DNA from: a virus
Reading direction: 5' to 3' (one strand)
IMG/VR virus record: IMGVR_UViG_3300048930_000306
Coordinates: 1-20,052 of that record
Length of the DNA stretch: 20,052 bases
This document shows positions 20,025 to 20,052 of this stretch, piece after piece. A model generated the notes under the pieces. It searched no databases. It was not told where the DNA came from and was given only the letters and a program-made list of their open reading frames with translations. The position numbers and the translations under genes are program-made. How positions within the stretch are numbered: position 1 is the first letter of the stretch; every line of letters starts with the position of its first letter.

Positions 20025-20052
20025 GGGGGGGGCTTTCTGTTAGCGAGAATCG

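Noticed and set aside
1-20052. tRNA genes, CRISPR arrays, insertion sequences, integrase
   Set aside because: I saw no cloverleaf-like GGTTC-type arm in context, no regular repeat-spacer series, no transposase motif and no tyrosine or serine recombinase motif.

Overview
The window reads as one strand of a tailed double-stranded DNA bacteriophage or prophage. Every gene I can support lies on the minus strand, packed with very short gaps and many stop/start overlaps. No host metabolic gene, rRNA, tRNA, integrase, transposase or CRISPR array is visible. Base composition looks moderately GC-rich (an impression, not a computation). Several proteins carry clear Sec signal peptides, and LamG plus BNR-type carbohydrate modules and papain-like proteases are frequent in Planctomycetes. 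A Pirellula-like host is therefore my working guess, not something the sequence proves.

Transcription runs from high to low coordinates. The right part (20024 to about 15630) holds small accessory genes typical of an early or middle region. They are two zinc-ribbon miniproteins, a phage ASCH-like protein with a cysteine-rich insertion, coiled-coil and hypothetical proteins, a RuvC-like Holliday junction resolvase, a conserved-looking phage protein next to it, and tiny membrane proteins. A strong rho-independent terminator at 15537-15590 closes this block.

A second block starts to the left of the terminator. Its leader (about 15213-15536) holds a near-perfect extended Shine-Dalgarno sequence with no normal start codon after it, and an open frame lacking a good start. 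Then come an 82-aa helical protein, a membrane-anchored protein with an EF-hand/dockerin-like loop, a papain-like cysteine protease with an EF-hand-like loop right after its catalytic Asn, a membrane-anchored glutaredoxin-like protein with a CPAC motif, small zinc-ribbon and helical proteins, and a secreted cationic amphipathic protein. After a 221-base gap come a holin-like protein and two other small membrane proteins.

A chain of genes linked mostly by 1-4 base overlaps continues into three large Sec-signal proteins: an unknown 277-aa protein, a LamG + BNR_4-like propeller, and a beta-rich fibre-like protein. It then runs into packaging and head genes: TerS, TerL, portal, Mu F-like minor head protein, fused prohead protease/scaffold, a beta-rich probable decoration protein, and the N-terminal 123 codons of a likely major capsid protein cut by the left edge.

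Two ideas deserve most attention. First, no conventional endolysin is visible, but a papain-like protease is translationally coupled to a membrane-anchored thiol-disulfide protein near holin-like genes. This could be a protein-directed, disulfide-reducing lysis system suited to a host with a cystine-rich protein envelope. Second, three consecutive proteins in the fibre position carry export signals, which is odd for virion parts and may mean secreted polysaccharide-active proteins.
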